Assembly (NCBI GenBank): GCA_002753615.1
Contig: PEAO01000028.1
Span: forward strand, 1 to 33,862
Length of the DNA stretch: 33,862 bases
From: Magnetococcales bacterium DCbin2
Lineage (GTDB): Bacteria; Pseudomonadota; Magnetococcia; Magnetococcales; UBA8363
Direction: 5' to 3'
Shown piece by piece: positions 32,055 through 33,862 of the stretch (its first letter is position 1; each line of letters opens with the position of its first letter). The translations under genes and the position numbers were made by a program. The notes under the pieces were generated by a model that saw nothing but the letters and a program-made list of their open reading frames with translations, made no database searches and was not told the DNA's origin.

Positions 32055-32097
32055 ATCAAAACCCTGGGGGCAATCCCCCAGACCCCCTTTTTCTTTT
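32055..32097 (+). repeat. Copy 4 of the dispersed terminator-like repeat
   Basis: This is the cleanest plus-strand copy: ATCAAAACC, the perfect stem CTGGGGG-CAAT-CCCCCAG, then ACCCCC and TTTTTCTTTT. The stem followed by a T-run is the form of an intrinsic terminator. It faces the HEAT-like gene and pairs with copy 3 to make the palindrome. Confidence 0.8.
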
Positions 32098-32344
32098 AAT
32101 CATTTTGTTTTATGCCAATGCCTACATCGTCAATATCATTCTTAACTGAAACTCTTCCCAATCGTCCAGGAGAATGTGTTTTCCATGAGGAGATGATTGA
32201 CTGACCATCGGTTGGGAAGCATCGGAAAACAAAATGGACAAAGGAGACGCCTTGGGCTAGATTGTCTCGATACTTAAGTGGATCGTGACCAAGGGGCGCA
32301 GGATGAGAGGAAATCGCCCAGGTGATTCAGACGATGGAGATGAT

Positions 32345-32938
32345 ATGGTTGCACGTCATAAAGGGAATCCTATGGGGCCAGATTTGAGAAGTTCGTGTCT
32401 CTCCATGGGGTCGTTTGGGTTCCTGATGGTTGTATTCCTGGTCCTGGTGCTGTCTCCGGTCTTAACGTTGTCTGCGGCTCCTGCTATGGAGCAGCGTGTC
32501 TTGCCGCTGCTTCAAGGGTTTGAATGGCACGATCACCCTGCCGATTTCCTCGATCTGGGAGAAGGGGTGGATCGGGCACTGATGGATATCGCCGCCAACC
32601 CCCAATGGCATGGCGTGATCCGTTTTCGTGCATTGGCTGCGTTGCGTTATTTTCCGAACCCAACGGTGGGCCACTTTTTGGAAAATCTGATTGGAGAGGA
32701 TTCCAGTCCCGGGTTGGTGCGTCGAGGGCTTTCGGCCTATGCCCAGGCATTTGGCCAACAGGAACCTTCCAGGGTGGCCAGTCTGGCGGAACCATTGTTG
32801 GTACACGGCAATCCCAGCGTGCGTATGCAGGCAGCCCAAATTTTACAGGACTTGCCGCGAAATACCGTTTCCATACGTGTGCAACAAGCGTTGGATTCGG
32901 GGGCGAATCTGGCGCAACCGGAAGGGACTGTCCGCTGA
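32345..32938 (+). CDS. Exported HEAT-repeat-like protein
   Basis: I chose the ATG at 32345, with GGAG six bases upstream, giving 197 residues; in-frame starts at 32303 and GTG 32285 would add 14 or 20 hydrophilic residues. A long n-region precedes a strong hydrophobic segment (about 27-43, FLMVVFLVLVLSPVLTL) ending in SAAPA, so the protein is probably exported or anchored. The remainder is helical and Ala/Leu-rich, with repeats of HEAT type: WHGVIRFRALAALRYFPNPTVGHFLENLI, GLVRRGLSAYAQAFGQQEPSRVASLAEPLL and NPSVRMQAAQILQDLP. HEAT proteins usually mediate protein contacts. The stop overlaps the start of the downstream lipoprotein gene (TGATG), so the two are likely co-translated. Function unknown. 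Confidence 0.75.
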   Translation: MVARHKGNPMGPDLRSSCLSMGSFGFLMVVFLVLVLSPVLTLSAAPAMEQRVLPLLQGFEWHDHPADFLDLGEGVDRALMDIAANPQWHGVIRFRALAALRYFPNPTVGHFLENLIGEDSSPGLVRRGLSAYAQAFGQQEPSRVASLAEPLLVHGNPSVRMQAAQILQDLPRNTVSIRVQQALDSGANLAQPEGTVR

Positions 32939-33862
32939 TGTGCAAAGGGGAAAATGTCAGAGTGGTCTTGGGCGGAGAGGATATCTATTGGTATCCGTTG
33001 GCATGGGTGTTTCTTGGTATGTTTTTCCTCGCCGCTTGCGGGGGGGGGGATTCGGGGACTGCGACAACTGGCGATGCGACGAATCGTTCCACCAACGGGA
33101 CAGGGAGTACCGTGACCACAACGGTGGCACCGGGGATCATCGCCGCATCTTTGGGGAGTCATGCCGATATCGTTTTCTCCAGCCAGGGGGGACAAACCCT
33201 CTCTCCGATCATGACCTTTGATAGTGGTGCCTTGGCTGCTTCCGGGATGAATCGGGCACAAGCTAGAACAAACGGTGAACCGATCTCCTTTTCGTTGCAC
33301 TTGACCGGGACTGGCGTGGGCGATGGCGGAGTTTCATTCCAATCTGTGACCAATCCTCGGGGTGAATCGTTAAACATGGGGATTCAGCCGTGCGTGTCGC
33401 ACTATTGCGGCGTGTTGGTTCCCCGAACGCCGGCCATGACCGGAATTCAGGGCACTTGGCAGTACCGTTTACGCAACACCGGTGCCAGTGCCAAAAATTT
33501 TTCCGTTTACATCACCTTGAGGTCGGGACAGACACCGGGGACGGCAACCAAGTTGATTGTCGCACCTTATCTTGTGGCGGGAACATCGTTTACCGCTACC
33601 GATGTGATTTCCGCCCTGACCCACTTGGTCTCCGTCTTTGCCAAGAATGAGATCACCGTCGAAGTGCGTAACCTGACGACCATTGAGGGGTCACGGTTCA
33701 AGGTGGTTGATCTTGATTTTACCAATACGGTCACCGTTGATCTTATCTCCCGTGGTGCTACCGATGCCGTCAATATTTTCTTTGTTGAAGATTTCCTGGA
33801 TTATGGTGCGCTGGGGATTGCGGCGGCTGTACCGGGATCCATGGGTTTGGCGGGGGGGGATA
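32938..33862 (+). CDS. Predicted outer-membrane lipoprotein, 3' end outside window
   Basis: An ATG overlapping the stop of the HEAT-like gene opens a frame that stays open for 308 codons to the window edge, so the gene is incomplete. The N-terminus has a hydrophobic stretch and a lipobox LAAC at residues 31-34, followed by Gly-rich GGGDSG and a Thr/Ser/Gly linker (about 40-70), typical of lipoproteins. The rest is predicted to be beta-rich, with ISFSLHLTGTG, GTWQYRLRNTGASAKNFSVYITLRSG and a close cysteine pair in CVSHYC (about 148-153). The visible part resembles pre-peptidase or adhesin-like beta-sandwich domains, but I recognise no specific family; a C-terminal catalytic domain may lie beyond the edge. 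Confidence 0.8.
   Translation, partial: MCKGENVRVVLGGEDIYWYPLAWVFLGMFFLAACGGGDSGTATTGDATNRSTNGTGSTVTTTVAPGIIAASLGSHADIVFSSQGGQTLSPIMTFDSGALAASGMNRAQARTNGEPISFSLHLTGTGVGDGGVSFQSVTNPRGESLNMGIQPCVSHYCGVLVPRTPAMTGIQGTWQYRLRNTGASAKNFSVYITLRSGQTPGTATKLIVAPYLVAGTSFTATDVISALTHLVSVFAKNEITVEVRNLTTIEGSRFKVVDLDFTNTVTVDLISRGATDAVNIFFVEDFLDYGALGIAAAVPGSMGLAGGD

Larger units (their letters stand above)
31866..32097. repeat. Imperfect palindromic element, about 230 bp
   Basis: The left half and the reverse complement of the right half share an ordered series of matches: the 43-base terminator-like repeat, then TTTAAATAAAAAG, a CCAT-containing stretch, CTTTTGACTTTG, and TTAAA-x-CAAAAGATT near the centre at about 31985. 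The left arm carries an extra segment of roughly 12 bases. No ORF lies inside. It looks like a miniature inverted-repeat element or a fused pair of repeat units, located between divergent genes. I did not identify target-site duplications. Confidence 0.7.
31782..32344. other. Intergenic region carrying a palindromic element
   Basis: These 563 bases between the divergent yaiI and HEAT-like genes contain the 230-bp imperfect palindrome at 31866-32097. The rest (32098-32344) is AT-rich at first and then neutral. I see no gene; the possible N-terminal extension of the HEAT-like frame (from GTG 32285 or ATG 32303) overlaps its right end. Confidence 0.5.

Noticed and set aside
1-33862. CRISPR array, insertion sequence or prophage.
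   Set aside because: No regularly spaced direct repeats, transposase, integrase or phage structural genes were seen on either strand.

Overview
The window looks like a chromosomal motility locus of a flagellated Gram-negative bacterium, probably Pseudomonadota. FliP, FliO, FlgE and FliL are of Gram-negative type, there is a lipobox lipoprotein, and the gene order fliK-flgD-flgE-fliL-fliM-fliN-fliO-fliP resembles alphaproteobacterial and magnetotactic-coccus (Magnetococcia) clusters. That last placement is an inference from order and style only. No rRNA, tRNA, CRISPR array, transposase or prophage module was found.

Region 1 (1-9966) is read entirely on the minus strand. A small protein of unknown family (9568-9966) is followed by a nitronate monooxygenase-like flavoprotein, a DUF4258/DUF2283 pair, a doubtful 47-codon ORF, and then the hook and switch genes fliK, flgD, flgE, fliL, fliM, fliN, fliO and fliP. 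FliK and FlgD control hook length and assembly, FlgE is the hook, FliL supports the stator, FliM and FliN form the C-ring that binds CheY-P, and FliO and FliP belong to the export gate.

Region 2 (10421-22929) is read on the plus strand and is an elaborate chemotaxis locus. It holds a hybrid CheA with HPt, kinase, two CheW-like modules and a C-terminal receiver; a CheW; a soluble MCP-like protein; a STAS protein; a receiver-PP2C-ATPase protein; CheB; CheR; a CheY; a CheX/CheC-like protein; a second CheY; and a protein joining a CheC/CheX-like N-terminus to a C-terminal CBS-like region. CheA would phosphorylate the CheYs, CheB and CheR would adapt receptors, and the two phosphatase-like proteins may remove the signal. 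The STAS/PP2C pair resembles the HsbA/HsbR partner-switching pair of Pseudomonas and could link chemotaxis to flagellar gene control or surface behaviour.

Region 3 (23049-33862) is mixed: der on the plus strand; a minus-strand group of a cNMP-fold/GGDEF protein, an EamA transporter and a DUF4344-like metallopeptidase; a divergent CbpA-like J-domain protein; a secreted GH15 glucoamylase; a YaiI-family protein; a HEAT-like exported protein; and a lipoprotein gene running off the right edge.

A short dispersed repeat, a GC hairpin followed by a T-rich tract, occurs four times. Two copies face outward at the ends of an imperfect palindrome of about 230 bp at 31866-32097. Hairpins at 9368-9393, 21412-21442 and 31285-31318 are also recorded. 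Operon boundaries, promoters and several start codons are inferred from spacing and Shine-Dalgarno matches only.
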